Shown: positions 1 through 14,450, counted from the first letter of the stretch. The stretch: DNA of 64,000 nucleotides from Apostichopus japonicus (GCF_037975245.1 NC_092582.1:16704577-16768576), one strand, 5' to 3'. Notes: generated by a model from the sequence alone, not told the origin. Made by a program: numbers and translations.

Positions 1-1228
1 CACATGTGTATACATGTAAATACCGTTATAAGAGGGATGATATGTATGACTCGTGCGTAACAGTGGTCATAGGTATTAAGAAGTACGACGCCCGTATACC
101 AGCAAGTTTGTTCCTATACCTAACGTGTCTTGCGTAGGTCACGTGTATAGTACCGTTCACCAACTGCTTTTAAGGTACATGTGATGGCAACACTCATGTC
201 TTTAGCGTTGTATATGCTTATATACCTGCTATACGATTTTACTTTGATTTTATGAATTTATTTTATTCCTTTCTCTTATTAATTATATACTTTGACTTTT
301 AAACACTTTCTATAACATCTGCTTCAAAAAATACCCCCTGCAGACCAATAGCTGGACATGCCTCTATCACCAGAAGCCAATTGCGTGTTGAATATATAGA
401 TATATATGTATAGATATAAATATATATATATACATATATATAATTGATAATGTAGTCAGTTGGAATATAATATATATATATATATATATATGCATTACAT
501 GCACTAAAACAGTAGCACGCTATCCCCAACGCCCCCCCCCCCAACCCCGAAACTCACCCCCACATTCATCGTCTGTCGGGGCATTCGTTAAAATATTGAA
601 AATTATTTATTAGTACAACCTTGCGATTTCCTGCACACTCAAAAAAAAATTGTTTTGTTCAAATAAATCACATATAAAATACTATCTGAAAGCATCCTAT
701 TTAAGCTTCCCCTTCGGAACGGCATTAATGTTTGATCCAACCTTGGTCTACTTGTTTGCGTAAAGTCGCTTTTTTTTTCCTTCTTTAAAAAATATCATCA
801 ATCCTTTGTTCCGCGAAACGATCCCCCCTTTTTTCTCTGTCTATCTCTTCAAGTGTTGTCAGTTAAAAGTAAGCGGCCAAGACCTTCATAATGGGGTCCC
901 AGATGAAAAGTTTAAAAACAAAAATTATGTGGTATTTTCGTAGCATCTGGGATACAGTAACTTTTCTTATCGTTGCCTGCATCAAATTTATTATGGATTT
1001 TTTTTGGTATCTTTGTTGCAAGTGGCTTAAATAACCAAGCAGCAAAGAAATAATCTTATCTTCTTTTTACATTATAACCCACACAACCTGATTAACTGTG
1101 CATACCAGTCTATAACGTCCTACATTATATGATGACGGCGCCTTTGGCCATGAATAAATTAAGAAAGATTGACGCGCCGGTTCATCTCTCCATCCAACGT
1201 CCGAATCTTTACCTCCACCCCCCCCCCC

Positions 1229-1232
1229 CCAC

Positions 1233-1266
<34 letters not shown>

Positions 1267-1329
1267 ATATGATTATATATATATATATTTATATTTATAT
1301 CTATCTATAAATGTATATATATATATATG

Positions 1330-1417
<88 letters not shown>

Positions 1418-1428
1418 AGAGAGAGAGA
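1229..1428 (+). repeat. Compound (TA)n / (GA)n microsatellite
   Basis: A C run is followed by TA repeats with TATG and TATC interruptions (1233-1415), then GAGAGA to 1428. Confidence 0.95.
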
Positions 1429-3506
1429 AACTTAATTTACTAAAGCGTTTATAAACAAATGTTTAACTTCTTTCTAAAGTATTTCTTGATAAGTAAAAGT
1501 GACAAGGAAATTGCTAACATAACTCCTCCACTTCTCCAAAACTTTCAGCTTTAGGCCACAAATCTCCGTGAATGTTTTTTATCCTTTCATGAAAAGTATA
1601 GGTAAAAGAAAAGATTCTCATTTTCTTCATATTTTGTCATCATATTTTTATTCCTTATACATTACTGACATGTCTAATCTACCAATCTATCGATCTCAAT
1701 TAGAACCTGCTAGCTCATGAATTATTCACGACTATTATTTGCCACGTGGCTTGCCAGTTATAGAGCGACAGATGCCATGCAGTCGTTGGATAAAACGGGG
1801 CCAATCTCTGTCGGGTAATACCATGGTCGCGGCTTAGATTGAGGTGTCAAAATGCAGGAAAGAGATATTTAAAAAGCCATCAAGACGTACGGAAATGGCG
1901 AATTTATTTGTTAATTTGTAAAAAAAAGAGAAAAGAATAAGAAATGAAAAGTGAAGTGAACATAAGAAATAAACAGGTAAAGTGAAAAAAATATTAAGAA
2001 AGGCTGCCTGTGGCAAGCTGGTGGCTGTTAATGTATTTTCAATAGACATTCGCTAGAACACATGGGATTGTTATGTTATGATGTGCAGTGGCGAAGCATA
2101 GCGTACTCGTTAATGGACAATACATGTATCTAGTTACCGGTCTACAGCCATGCACATAGCTTCAAAACTAAGGAATATTGGATTGAGAACTTTGGCGACG
2201 ATAATAGTTTTGTTTTTTCCTCCCTTCTATGTCAAATATCGAGAGTTTCAATACAAAACTTGAAAGTAGTCAAGTTTCGTTAAAAAAATTATTTTATTAA
2301 TAAAACTTTCTGCTCGTTCGTTGATTTCATAAGACATAGTTGATATAAAAGCCCAGTGAGGTTATACTCATCCTTATTCTCAACTCACACTCACCTCACC
2401 TCATTCCACCCCCCCCCTCCCGCTCCCCCCCTTCACATTCCACTGCCGGCACATCCTCCTTATCTCCCAAAGAACCGTTATAATTTGAAGAAAGGATATT
2501 TTAGTTGGTTAAATTTCATATTTCTGTCGGTAGACTATATTTTGAAGCCATTAGTTATTGATACACGACGATTTTTTCACTCTTCCCAGCAGTATCCCAT
2601 CCCTTATTCTATTCGTCCCGCCCCCACCCACCCCCCCCCTTGCCTAAATTTATTGTTGACTTCAATGGGAGCCACGAGATCTCAGCATATTATTATTTTT
2701 TCAACTATTCAAATTGCTCCATGCCTTGTTTTATTAACGATGAAAACAAAAAGGCAGATTTAAAATTGACAGCTTTTTTATAAAAGAGAACTTAAAGAAA
2801 ATACGTGCAAATGTCACAAATGTACATTGACACATTTATGCTTTGCTTTTCTCACAACTTTTCCATCCAAATGGTTTCTTCTTAATTATATAAATAATGA
2901 TTGAAAGCACCAGATTCATTTGTATCATCATATGTGGATCAAGGATGTGTGTGAGGGGAAGGGGGGGGTACACCACCCTCCTTTCAACGCCACAAAAAAA
3001 TTAAAGTAGTAATTAGCGCAACCGTTCCTGTAGCCCTACTTAAAGAAGTACTTTATAACCTAAATGAATATGCCTCAGAATTTCACATCTAACTTTTCTC
3101 TGGCCGAGTAACCACAGTTCGTTCAGTATGTCGAGACGTTATTTACTTAGTCCTTAAGCACCCTCATGGGGGAGGGGAGGGGAGGGGGAGGCCCAGCGGC
3201 AGTACCCTAAGGGGTGTCAAGCAATAGTCATACAGAAGAAGTCAATTTGCAAAGCGTTCATCCACAGCTGCATCGCAAGGGAGGGGAGGAGGGATAGTGA
3301 GGGGGTGCAAAAGTTAGTGGAAAATGGCAAGAAGCAATGACTTTGAAGGATTCTCTGCAAACATTTCGTAAAAGTTACATGACAGATAGATTCATGTCAT
3401 CAAATTGATATCCTTTGCTGTGTATATACTTAGGTATATCTTCACATGAGTGACCATAAATATGACATTGGCAAGACATGTTCGGTAGAAATTAAAATTA
3501 TGGTCA

Positions 3507-3646
3507 CCAGTGTATATCATATGCACAAACATGTTATATAATCCAATCACAACCCCCTGCGTTCCCCACCACCTCCCCAGTGTATATCATATGCACAAAC
3601 ATATTATATAATCCCCTCACAACCCCCTGCGTTCCCCACCACCCCT
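3507..3646 (+). repeat. Tandem duplication, 70-bp unit, two copies
   Basis: Both units start CCAGTGTATATCATATGCAC and end with CCCTGCGTTCCCCACCACC. They differ at only a few positions, indicating a recent duplication. No coding content. Confidence 0.92.
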
Positions 3647-4571
3647 CCCCTCCCCCCCCCCCTGGCCGCTATTAAGTTGTCTTGTCTACTTTTAGCCGAT
3701 GTCAATGTGAAATAATTACTTTCTCTAGTATATTAATTTTCTTAATATATTTTCAGTAAATTTTTATTCGTAAATATAAGCACTATAAACTGACGACACA
3801 ACTTTGGCAAAAGTCTCGAACTGGAACATTCAAATTAAGCTTGTTGCATGCATGTTCAAAGGATAAAGAGATGAGTTTTCTTCACATTAATACCGTCGTT
3901 ATCTAAATTAGGTTTTTTTTTCCTGTTAAAACAATTATTCTCTTAATTTAAGGGATCTCAGTGGGGTAGGATTTATACCCTGGCTAAAGCATTAAAAATC
4001 TTCATTTTGGGTTATACTTTTCTCAAACTGTGCCAATGTGTTAAAATTGCCCATAACCCGAGGGCCCGGGGACAATTATGTCACCAAGCTCCCCTTTCCT
4101 ACACTCTTACAACATAATAGGCCCAACCTCCCCCCTCTCCACGTCCCTCCATAATAGTTTCTACCGGTTCTTAAATTGTCCCGGGTTTAGAATCCCGACA
4201 CCCTTCCCTTCTCGTCAAGCCATACATGCTGACAGTTCTATTCTACGACATTTATTTTTAATAATTATTTATTATTATTATTATATATTATATATTATAT
4301 AATATTAATTTATTTCCAGACATTTATACGTGTTGTACCTTCACAGACGACATGTAAATATGGTTTCACGATATGGGTATTCAATATGAGATTATATAGC
4401 AGCCATTCAATGCTCTTTGGAAATTTGAACATTTAGTGACCAGTAATTGACTTTCTAGCATATTTTAAGAGCATCACTGATAACTTTCTAGACAAAAAAT
4501 GACTATGGGCTGAAAATCATAACAAACCTTAATCTTTAGGAAAAAAAAAAGAATCATATTTATTATTCATA

Positions 4572-4609
<38 letters not shown>

Positions 4610-5292
4610 TATTTATATATATTCAAATTAATATATAAATTCATATTTATTATTCATATTTATATAAATATTCATATTTATCATTTCAAGTCAGAAAATC
4701 ACGTGTGGAGTATCTTGTTCGTGTTCTTTCAATCTATCGATTGTTTTTGATTTGTTTATTAGTTTCATCTTTATTGAGGATAGTCCTGCTCAGTGCAGAA
4801 GCACTGCTTTCCAGAGGAGTCCTCAATTTGTGTACGTTTTACATACAAGCCATTATGCAGCAAACGTACTGGAAAACAAATAAAGAGCTCAATGGGTAGT
4901 CTATGATTTCATCGAGATAATTGTTTATATCTACCTCCATTATGGACTTGTTGAGTATGTTATTGATGCACAAATTAAATTTGAAATTGTTACTTAGCCG
5001 CGTAATATCATCCAAACAAATATTCCTTAGAGAAATATTCCAGCACGAATTGACAAAACAAATGTCTTTAGAACATCTACTCTGTTAATGTTACTCACTC
5101 TGTAAAAGGCAAAAAATAAAAAGCATCCACAAAAGATACATCAAATACTTCCAAAAATGATTCGAAATATCAAATATTTTCTATACCGATCGAAATGATA
5201 TTTATTGCTTTTGTTGAATAAAATGTGCAATGACCAGATGAACTCATTCACATTCTGTAAGCAAACAATTAATCAATAAATCAATAAATATA

Positions 5293-5324
<32 letters not shown>

Positions 5325-7583
5325 CATGCATTGGACTCCCTATAACATCTCACATTTGTCACTTTGAACTTGATTTAAGTCGTTTTTCCTCATATGTTCT
5401 AGGAGTCAGAAAATCTGGTATTTTGATACGACGGTTAAGAATACCCACGCTCATCTTTCATTCTTTTTTCTATATTTAATTTGTCTCACATTTTCTGCAC
5501 TCTTCTGAGTATCACTTATTTTTGTTTTTCATTTTGTGGAGAGGGGGGGGGGGGTGGGGTGGTCACATCTTATTCCCTGTCTCTAACAAGTTGCCATATT
5601 GCCGAAAGATACGCGCAATGTATAGCTGTCACAAATCAAATTCTCGGGGATAAAGACAAAACAAAAATCAAAAAGTCAATTTTTTTTTCACCTTCTAATC
5701 CTTTTCGAGAGGTTGTACCAGCGCTTGAGGGAGGAACCACCCTCGACAATTTTTGTCATTCGTACACAACAATGAAGAGTAAACATAGGGGATGGTTGAT
5801 GTTGTTCAAAGAGAACGTGCCCGCCCGTCACCAAGTCGTGAAATAGTGCCGCTTTCTTCACGCCTCGACACTTCTAGAGAAAAGCCTACGGGGTGTGGGA
5901 TTAAACCCCTTAATGGGAGGGGCGGGTTGCACAAACCTGTGGTCATTTGTGTAAAACAAACGGCAGTTTGGTCTAACCAAATAGCTGCTATTAAGAAGAA
6001 ATTTCGATGCGGCAAAAGAAAAGAAAAAAAATGGGTTTGGAAATATTTGAAAGTTAATAGTTTTTTAACACTTTTAACAAAGTAGTTAAGTAATTTAAAA
6101 GGCATAAAAAATCTGTCGTTTTGTTTCCCTCCCTCCCAGTTGGCTTAATCCAATTCTCGTTATTTTACGATGAAACGGAACAATCCGGTCTTAGAGGTTC
6201 GCCCTGAGGTTTTGCGAGGTGCATTTAGTTTGACCTAGACGTAACATCTGTTTGCTTGTCTTTATATATGTTTAGTTTAATTTCCTTTTTTTCCTTCAAA
6301 TTGTGCTCTTCGGAAAACAACTAATTCCCTACAAATCCTGTCCGTCTAGATAGCTATATCCGAGGGACTCATGTGGGCACCGGTAGATGACAAATCAAAC
6401 TGTTTTTATTTGTTCAACAATTTTGTTCGTGAGGATAGAAGACATTTTTGAGGGGGGGGGGGGAGGAGGGGTTGGCGTGGCGTGGCTAATTTCGGTTTTT
6501 TTTTCTTGATACGTCCTAGCAAACTAAATAGTAAAATGATGAAATTTCATATTGCAGGGTAGTCTTATTAAAACTATCTTAATAATATCTAAAATATCTT
6601 AACCAATTTTCGGCGGTATGACATCTGCTCCTCCTTACAGGGGAAATATCTTTGCTATCCTATTGTTGTCACAAATTTCAGTGACTTTGTTACTTTCATT
6701 TATATCTTATAAATTATGAAATTCCCTTGTACAAAATTAAATTTACTTCATTTTAAACAAGTCACGTAATCATGTTGACATATGTTTTAAATCCGATATG
6801 TTGTTTTGTAAGTGACTGACTTAATGCATGGTATTATGAGTGTGTCAGGTTAGCTATTTCAGCCTCTTTCATTAATTAACGAACCACTGATAATCTTAAA
6901 TGGTAATTCCTCTAAAATAGAAAACAAAATATTGGGCTAATCTGCGGCCAAAAAAACAACACTATAAACCGCAAAAATGGGCAAAGCGCCCTCTATTTTG
7001 CGTCCCGCTATCAGCATTTCTACGTCAGCCTTGTAGAAGCAACGTATGACAAAACATTACATAGCAGACATTATGTTTGTCGAGACGATGTTGATATGAA
7101 TAATAATAATAAAATCGACATTTGATATAGCTCAATTACCATGAAAAATTGGCTTAGCCACTTCTTAATATCATCCATCTACTCAACAGAAGTTCGAAAA
7201 GGAAGCTAGGAGTATAGATACACACTTTTACGAAAGGGTTACAGAACTATGCAGGATATTTTCATATTATATTTTTTCTTATTATTATTTGTTTTTGTAG
7301 ATGTCTTGACTAAACTTAACGGAACATTCACTAAACAATTCCAATATAAATGATCACCTAAACATTTATAAGTAATCCAGTGCCTGAAAACTGAAGAAAA
7401 AATTAAAAGTGAAAGAGCAAACACGAACCATCGGGAGGAGGTCCTGAAATCACCTTTTTGAATAATTGAATCCTCTTCTAGCCAAAACTTTCAAAAGTAT
7501 ATAAATTCACTTATAAAGGGGGCGCTATTTTATACGAATGTGTTCTACAAGTGTTTGTTAATTTTTTACCATATTTTCGTAAC

Positions 7584-7829
7584 ATGCCAAAAGATAAAAA
7601 ATATTTACCGAAATTAATCAATTCTTTGGGGTACAATTCGGTTGAGGGTTGTGGGACACGTGACTTTGATTTGAGGGCGAAAACCAAAAAGTTACCTCAA
7701 TTATTCCGACAAGTGGGATCTTCTGTTCCGAATACTGAAGAAATCTTTGGTTGTTTGAATGTTATTCAAAACAAGGGAAACCTTTATAATCGCAATTTTA
7801 TTGATAATTTCGCCACATATGTTTCATAA
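7584..7829 (+). CDS. 81-codon ORF, possibly a hAT-transposase C-terminal scrap
   Basis: The frame starts MPKDKKYLPKLINSLGYNSV and ends NRNFIDNFATYVS. The segment SSVPNTEEIFGCLNVIQNK followed by NRNFIDNF loosely resembles the dimerisation tail of hAT transposases (pattern N-x(2)-E-R-x-F-S-x(2)-N-x-I then N-R-L). The key ERxFS is altered to EEIFG. There is no flanking gene structure, promoter or terminal repeat that I can see. It may equally be a chance frame. Codon use is not obviously non-coding. Confidence 0.25.
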   Translation: MPKDKKYLPKLINSLGYNSVEGCGTRDFDLRAKTKKLPQLFRQVGSSVPNTEEIFGCLNVIQNKGNLYNRNFIDNFATYVS

Positions 7830-7958
7830 TGAGGTAGGCCTATATGAATTATGTCATGTTACATAGTTATCAAATTGAACTATTAAAATTTTAAATTCCA
7901 GAACAAGGTGTTCTTTTACGTAATCCTTAGTATTTACCATTATCATTTTTCTTTTTTA

Positions 7959-8158
<200 letters not shown>

Positions 8159-8199
8159 TCTCGTTTGAATAACCTTGCTCAATGCTCAAGCCAAGCATT

Positions 8200-10690
8200 G
8201 TTTAAATCCTTATAAACTTCTATCATAATGCACCCCGCAAGATTTCTTCTGCATGCCCACGCCGTAATCATACTAAAGGACTGGTGCCAATTTATGTTTT
8301 CTATATGGATTCCTTAACCGAAGTCCTTTCCTCCCGACGCGGCTCGTGTCGCCGGGTGTGAAGGCTTGTCGACAAGTGATAACCCTACGGCTCTAACAAT
8401 CGTTGGCTTAGGACAATCTGTTAATTTCATCACCTTATTCTTAACTAAACACATTTCTTCCTACTGGAGAATCTTATTCTATTCCATTCTTTTTTTTTCC
8501 TTTTTTTATTTTTTATTCTTGAACAGTTTGGTTAACACAGAGTCAGAAAATGAGAGAAAGAGAGGGACGGACGAAAATATGAAGAAAAAGAGAAAAAAAA
8601 AGTGAAAAAGAAAATTCCTATTCTGTTGATGGCGGTATAAGGCCGCAATACCAATGCATTAAGGTCACAGCCAAAACAGTATTATTACCTTTCTGCTTTC
8701 ATTTTTTACTAAGACGGATTACTCGTTATGAATACTAAGCAAACAGTAAGATTTCCAACGGCTCTGTTGACAATACCGCGACACGTGACCTTTGTAGGCC
8801 ACCCGGTGATCTGGTATTGTTCGAGTCCATGGCGCGCCATTCAACGCCAGCGATTATTGCAACGCAACGATTTCTTAAGTAGACGTTTGGACTGAAGAAG
8901 AAGAAGAAGAAGAAGAAGAATGCGGGGGGAAAGAAAAAAAAACAGGGAAGTCGCGCTAATCATAAGTAAATTGTCACACAAGAGTCAAAGCTCTCTTCCG
9001 CGCTGACCAAATGTCATCTAACTACGGGGATAGACACAAAACTTGCCGACCCTTGCATTTTTACCTTGGTTGATCAAGCAAGCGACATCTCCCTTCCCAT
9101 AGGTCAAAAAGAAAACCGCCGAAATAAGAAAAAAAAAAATAATAATAGAATAAATAAAAAAAAAAAAATCACTGCCTGTTATCTTGTGTCTTGTTATAAA
9201 AGAGGAAACGCCGTTTGTGTTCACCAGTGATCGATACCCACCGGTATTTGCACTCAAATGTAATGCACCCTTGTGAGTAATCTTTGGTATTTAGTCCTCT
9301 CCCCCCCCCCCCCTCTTTCTCTTTTTCTTTCTTTCTCTCCATCGTTTTTTGTTTATTCTATTTATCTTTTGGATGACTTGACATGGGTCTTTCGAAGATT
9401 CAATATGTCGTACATATTCGGATTGCGTATACATGAGCTTGAACAAAAAGGTGAGTCCATAAAACGGCGTGCCATGACTAATGATTATCGCATTAGAAGT
9501 ATTGAAAAGAAAGGGGGGGGGGGGGAAGAGACATTATTTCGCACCCGTAAGAAAAGTTACAAAAAACAACAGACCAGGAAAGGAGAATATGGCGACATAG
9601 TGAGGGCGCTGTATCAAATCGATATCTACGAATTATCGTTTTTCTACAAATATGGGAGATTCAATTATGCTTACAACAATAAAACCATCCAGTCCAAGAG
9701 GAAAATCGGATGGTTTCTAAACATTGGGGGCAGGAATGGTTCCTACTGGGGTGTCTTCTTACTTGTTGACTAACGAAGGCAAATTCGAAAACGCACTCGC
9801 GTTTTCTCTTTAAAACATTATTTACTTCATTTAAGCCGTGCATATAACTCCAAAGTAAATGGCTACTTTATGTCCCTGCAGCATTTAGTTTCGTTTGGAA
9901 AATAGTCAAATACGACCTCTAAGTTGCTCATCAAACGGACTTGGCCCAGCTGAATGGTAACCCCCTTCCTCCCCAACGCCATTCTCACAATCACACACCT
10001 TTACCCCCACACACCCGCACATAATGCTGTACTTCTAGTTTAGTTTAGTATATAATTCTAAGGCTTATAGGGGAGCCATCGGTGCTCATTTGTTCAAAGA
10101 TTCTTTTTTTTTATGGATATTCAGGAGGATTTACGGGCAGACGTGACCGACACTTAACTTAAGCCCCCCCCCCCATCTGAAGGACGAGAGTGCACCTCCT
10201 CAGTATCCGACCACTTCCTCAAATACGGAGTGAGATCCTACCACATTCATTGTCATGGTCAACTTGAAGAAAATACCTCAACTGAGTCTTTACCAGAACA
10301 AGATCTCTTTGAATCTGCGGAAAGAAACAGCCTCGAAAACTGCATCATTAAAAATCTTAAACCCCCCTCCCCAACCCTCCTCCTCACACACGCACACCCA
10401 CACACATACACGCACACACACCGCCATCATTTCTAAACCTGCATCCGGTTTCAGGTTAGGACGCCTTCATCTATCTGAACGACATTGACCCATCTGGCTG
10501 ATAAGCTACGGTGCCAATTTAAATATGTGGGCTCCTTGTCGCCAGTGTTTTGAGACAGCGCCCTCGATTTGTATAACGCGCGTATTTGCCATATATCAAT
10601 GATAGACTTTTATTACTGCATGGCCGACTGACGTCGCATGACGTTTTAATCCGTACCGCATTCGCATACAATTAACGACTGCCATGTGAC
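8200..10690. other. No gene recognised
   Basis: Contains the GAA tract, several homopolymer runs and a CA-rich stretch (10386-10430). A 166-codon frame at 9273-9773 has no ATG at its start, contains C- and G-run artefacts and shows no family match. Confidence 0.5.
8894..8920 (+). repeat. (GAA)n microsatellite
   Basis: About nine GAA/AGA triplets on the plus strand. Confidence 0.9.
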
Positions 10691-10694
10691 TTTT

Positions 10695-11600
10695 CTCTTA
10701 GCGTCATTTAATCACCTGACAGAGGGTAATTAGTCAATTCTAGGTCCTCTTCTATTTATCATTTATGTTAAAAGCCTTCATCATTCAAGTGATACAATTC
10801 CTATGATTCTTATGCTGACGACACCAACCTTTTTTGTTCCGCCGAGCCCGACCCATTATCAAAACCTGCTACTGTTGAAGATTAGTTGAAGTTTTACACA
10901 CTTTCCCCCTAAAATATCAAAATCAACCCCGTCTGTGCTGCCCTCTACTCATAACAAGCCTATCCTACCAATCAAGCTGTTAGGTATTTAATATAACAGC
11001 AATATCAAATTTGGCAATTTCTGAAAGTTTGGTTATGTGTGCAGAAAAGTTTCCAATGTTGGTCGGGATATTCACAACCATCTGAGACCTTCACCTGACA
11101 AAACCAAAACCAAATATACTTTATTCTATAATTTATAACACCAATCTCCTACCTTTTTTTTTTATCTCTCTGTCATTCTGTATGGGCCATCAACCATCCT
11201 TCTGCGACTGCTGTAAAAACGTCAGTATTCCTGAACAAAAAGTTAAAACACCAACAAGGGAACCGAGTGCGTTGTATTACAAAGAGTTCCACTCTTTCTC
11301 CAGTCACACAGTAATCATATTTTCGTTGTACTCAACACTTTCAATATTCATGTTCCAATTTTTGTAATGGAGGCTCTAAATAAATGTTTCAACCTCTCCT
11401 TATTTCCAATCGTTATTCCGTACACAACCACAACATTAGATTTCAGCAGCAACACGCACAGAATTCTTGTAAATCGTTTGAATCCCACTCATTATTGTAT
11501 CTGTTTCAAAGGTTACGTAAGATCTGGAAATCCTTGGGCTATCGTCTCATCTATAGTCTGTACATACCAATGCTAAACATTACAATTGATTACAAAGCTC
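10695..11600 (+). pseudogene. Decayed LINE ORF2 (reverse transcriptase and C-terminal part), CR1/L2-like
   Basis: Fragments in shifting frames match a non-LTR reverse transcriptase in correct order. LGPLLFIIYV starts at about 10740, YADDTNLFCS at about 10814, RKVSNVGRDIHNHL at about 11043, YNTNLLPF...SVILYG at about 11136-11185, SVHNHNIRFQQQHAQ at about 11417, and RLRKIWKSLG near 11515. The order RT palm, catalytic YADD, thumb with a VWG-like motif, then an HNTR-like region and a KIWNSLP-like end is that of CR1/L2-group elements. At least one frameshift separates LGPLLF from YADD, and several stops follow. It is dead. Confidence 0.75.
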
Positions 11601-14450
11601 TATTGTTCCGTAAGTATTCCTAAAGTATAACTTGTTACAAAGCCCTATTGTTCCTTAAGTAGGTTATTCCTAAAGTAATTTGTCTTATTCGGAAGTGTTT
11701 AACTGTAGCCCAGGAGCAACCCAACTGTTTGCAATGGTAAGGGAGGTGGGTGGAGGGGGGTGGGGTTGCTTCTCGTCCCTGAGAGGGAGGGGTCCCCTAC
11801 CCTCTGATGTTCTAAACGTGGCGGGTGCTTAGATGCAAAATGGTGCTATATTTTACAACTTTTCGAACAATCATGTTGAAGAATTTGTGACTGATATTTT
11901 AAGGTTGTACCGCTCATATATATTATATATTCATGTATAGTCATTTTCTTAATATTTTTTCTGCCATTGGAGAGGGGCTTCCCCTTGTTTTTATTCTTGG
12001 GGTTCCTTCCCAAACGTCGTTGCGCCCCTACTGTAGACTGGTTCGTAGTGATGTAACGTACTTGGTGGAGTTGGCGAGGTGGAGGGTCTCCCTTTGCCTT
12101 AACATTTTGTCAGTTCCCCGTTCTTCATTTTCCTTCTTGATTGCCCCTCCCTCCCCCCCCCCCCCTCCTCTTCACACCAAAAAGTGATCGCGAAAATGTC
12201 AAATATGTTTTATAACCTAGTGTAGTACTTACCCATGTAAAATATTTGGGCCTGTCTAAGCAAAAAACAAGAACTAGCAAGTCTGCCCTTCCTCCCATCC
12301 CATTCCCACCTCCCCCCTCCTCCCCAGCTTGGAAAAAATCAATGTCACTCTTGCCCCTAGCATATCGTAATTCAAACATTTAAGCAGCCTTCTTGAGTTC
12401 ACTGTCTATTTGTGATATTCGTTAATTGCTGAATACGCATAACAATGTACTTTCATTTCATTTAATCAATTATAGAAACCGTTCCAGAAATTTTCCATTT
12501 CTTTGTTCCTTCACGTGTGATTAATTTTAATATGAAAAAAATGTCTGCGAGAAGAAATGTTGAATACCGAATTAAACTTACTAACAAAAATCTTGCTCGT
12601 TAATCTGCACTTGGTGAAAACTTGTTGAAGAAAGTCTTTGTTTGATTAATTATAATACAATCTTATTTTGGAGAAACTCACCGTTTGTTTCGTTAAACAT
12701 TGTCATCTATAGTTGACGCAAACAGCTGGTACCAACATATTGGTCCTGTCCATCTGTTCGTTTTAAACTTTGAATTCTGATCAAACAGCAATGTATCATT
12801 TATGTGCCCCCTGCCCCCATTTGACATTATTTTTTGCCCACCCAGTGCCCATGCCTAAAATCATCCACATGAATGACATGCCTTTCTGTGATTTCGGTGG
12901 CGCTATACCACAAACTAACAGGCTTGAATAACCTGCAACATTGGCATGGACGGTAATGGCTTACTTCACGACGCATTACTCTGCACGATACGGGTAACTA
13001 TCTTCCATCAAAACGAACATTGATCAATATATGACGCTAAAAGACTCTTGAAGATTCTGATATTGAGGAGATTATAGCACAACAAGTTAACAAAAGATGT
13101 TTCGATCATACCAATTGAAAGACTATATACTTCTATCAAATTTCGCCGAACTCTTGGATTAGATGCATTTTTTGGCGAGATGAGCCTATATACGTTGGCA
13201 TACATGTTGCTCTTTATACATTTTATTTTTCAATATTCTTTTCGTAGGTTTATGGGCTGATAAAAATTACGTAACTATCTACGTACGTATCTGCAGTATT
13301 CCAACAAAATGTTAGCAACCATCTTTCAAAATCGCACATAGTGCAGCGCCAATTTCGTATCGCTCTGCGTTGAAAATGAATTTGTTATTGTGCATTTATT
13401 ATTTTTCTATGAAAAGAAAATGAAAATCTACTTGACAAGTCAGTTTCAACGTTCGAAATGTATTAAGAATGTGTTTCTTACCTTATATTATTTTTCATTT
13501 TATCTGAATAACTTCCTACACCTATATAAAATAGGTATCGCTATCATTTTGCACCGTTAAGTTTTATTTCTAACATTAACACATTTCACAGTAGCCGATG
13601 ACATGTTCATTAGTTTGGGAATACTTTGTATACTCAAGATGTATCCAGCCTTCATTTACCATTTCAAAACGTTTGTTGTAATATCGGGGATAATCAAATA
13701 CAGTATATTTTAATATAGAAATTAAGTTTAACATACCTGTATAACTTTTGTATACGAGGTAGAGCACATGCACTTTCTCGAATGTTACTCTGTACCTCCT
13801 GTAAGAAAACTTCGTGTACTATTTGCAGTTTGAGTACCTAGTGTCGTTTTGTTGGCCGTGACGTATTTTTGTTCCGCTGTGAGGGTCAAGTAAAAAGCAC
13901 TGTCGTACATGCTATTTGCATGGTATCAATAAAGAGATGTGCAGGCCTACATCTAGTGAATTCTTGTTCATTTCGACTTGTAACGAGGAAAACGACGAAC
14001 ACAAAACAAAACCAAAGGAAAGAAAATAAAACAATATATACGTATATCTGTGCAGTGTGTATGATATTGCTCAGACTATAAATATAAGTCAGGCGCATGT
14101 GGAGAGACAGACTGCGTTACGGGGATAATTTTGTCACCAGGTTTCAGTTCGCCTTCAGTTGACTGATATTTCGAATTACGAATACATTATTCTATATCCC
14201 ATATATTTCCCCCGGACCCCCTAAGTGACCCTGGTGCCGGAGTTTACCCCGCCCCCTGATCCCCTCTCTCCAGGCCTTCCACATACCGTAGTATCTATTC
14301 CCCGGTGCAGTGGTACGTGATAATTCACTTTTGACCGATAAAACCGTCATGACCACTTGGTCACAGTCCCACCTGTAAGGAGACTTTACATGGGAACGGA
14401 TTCAGTTGTTTGGTTTCTTGGCTGATGTTTCCTAATCAAAAGTAATCAAA
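11600..14450. other. No gene recognised
   Basis: AT-rich sequence with short G/C runs near 11740-11800 and 12145-12320. No convincing exon, RNA gene or bounded mobile element was seen. Confidence 0.5.

Larger units (their letters stand above)
1..7550. other. No gene recognised; simple repeats
   Basis: Apart from the microsatellites and the 70-bp duplication, this stretch is AT-rich with isolated C or G runs (for example 531-542, 1218-1230, 5541-5552). Additional short TA tracts lie at 418-491, 4577-4606 and 5293-5325. I could find no exon with a protein family match and usable splice sites on either strand. Confidence 0.6.

Noticed and set aside
5781-5860. GCCCGCCCGTCACCAAGTCG resembling the end of a small-subunit rRNA
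   Set aside because: Only about a dozen bases match. The sequence on either side has no rRNA similarity.
8805-8835. B-box-like TGTTCGAGTCC
   Set aside because: There is no matching A box or acceptor stem upstream.
9273-9773. 166-codon frame on the plus strand
   Set aside because: The first codon is not ATG, it runs through C and G homopolymers, and no part resembles a known domain.
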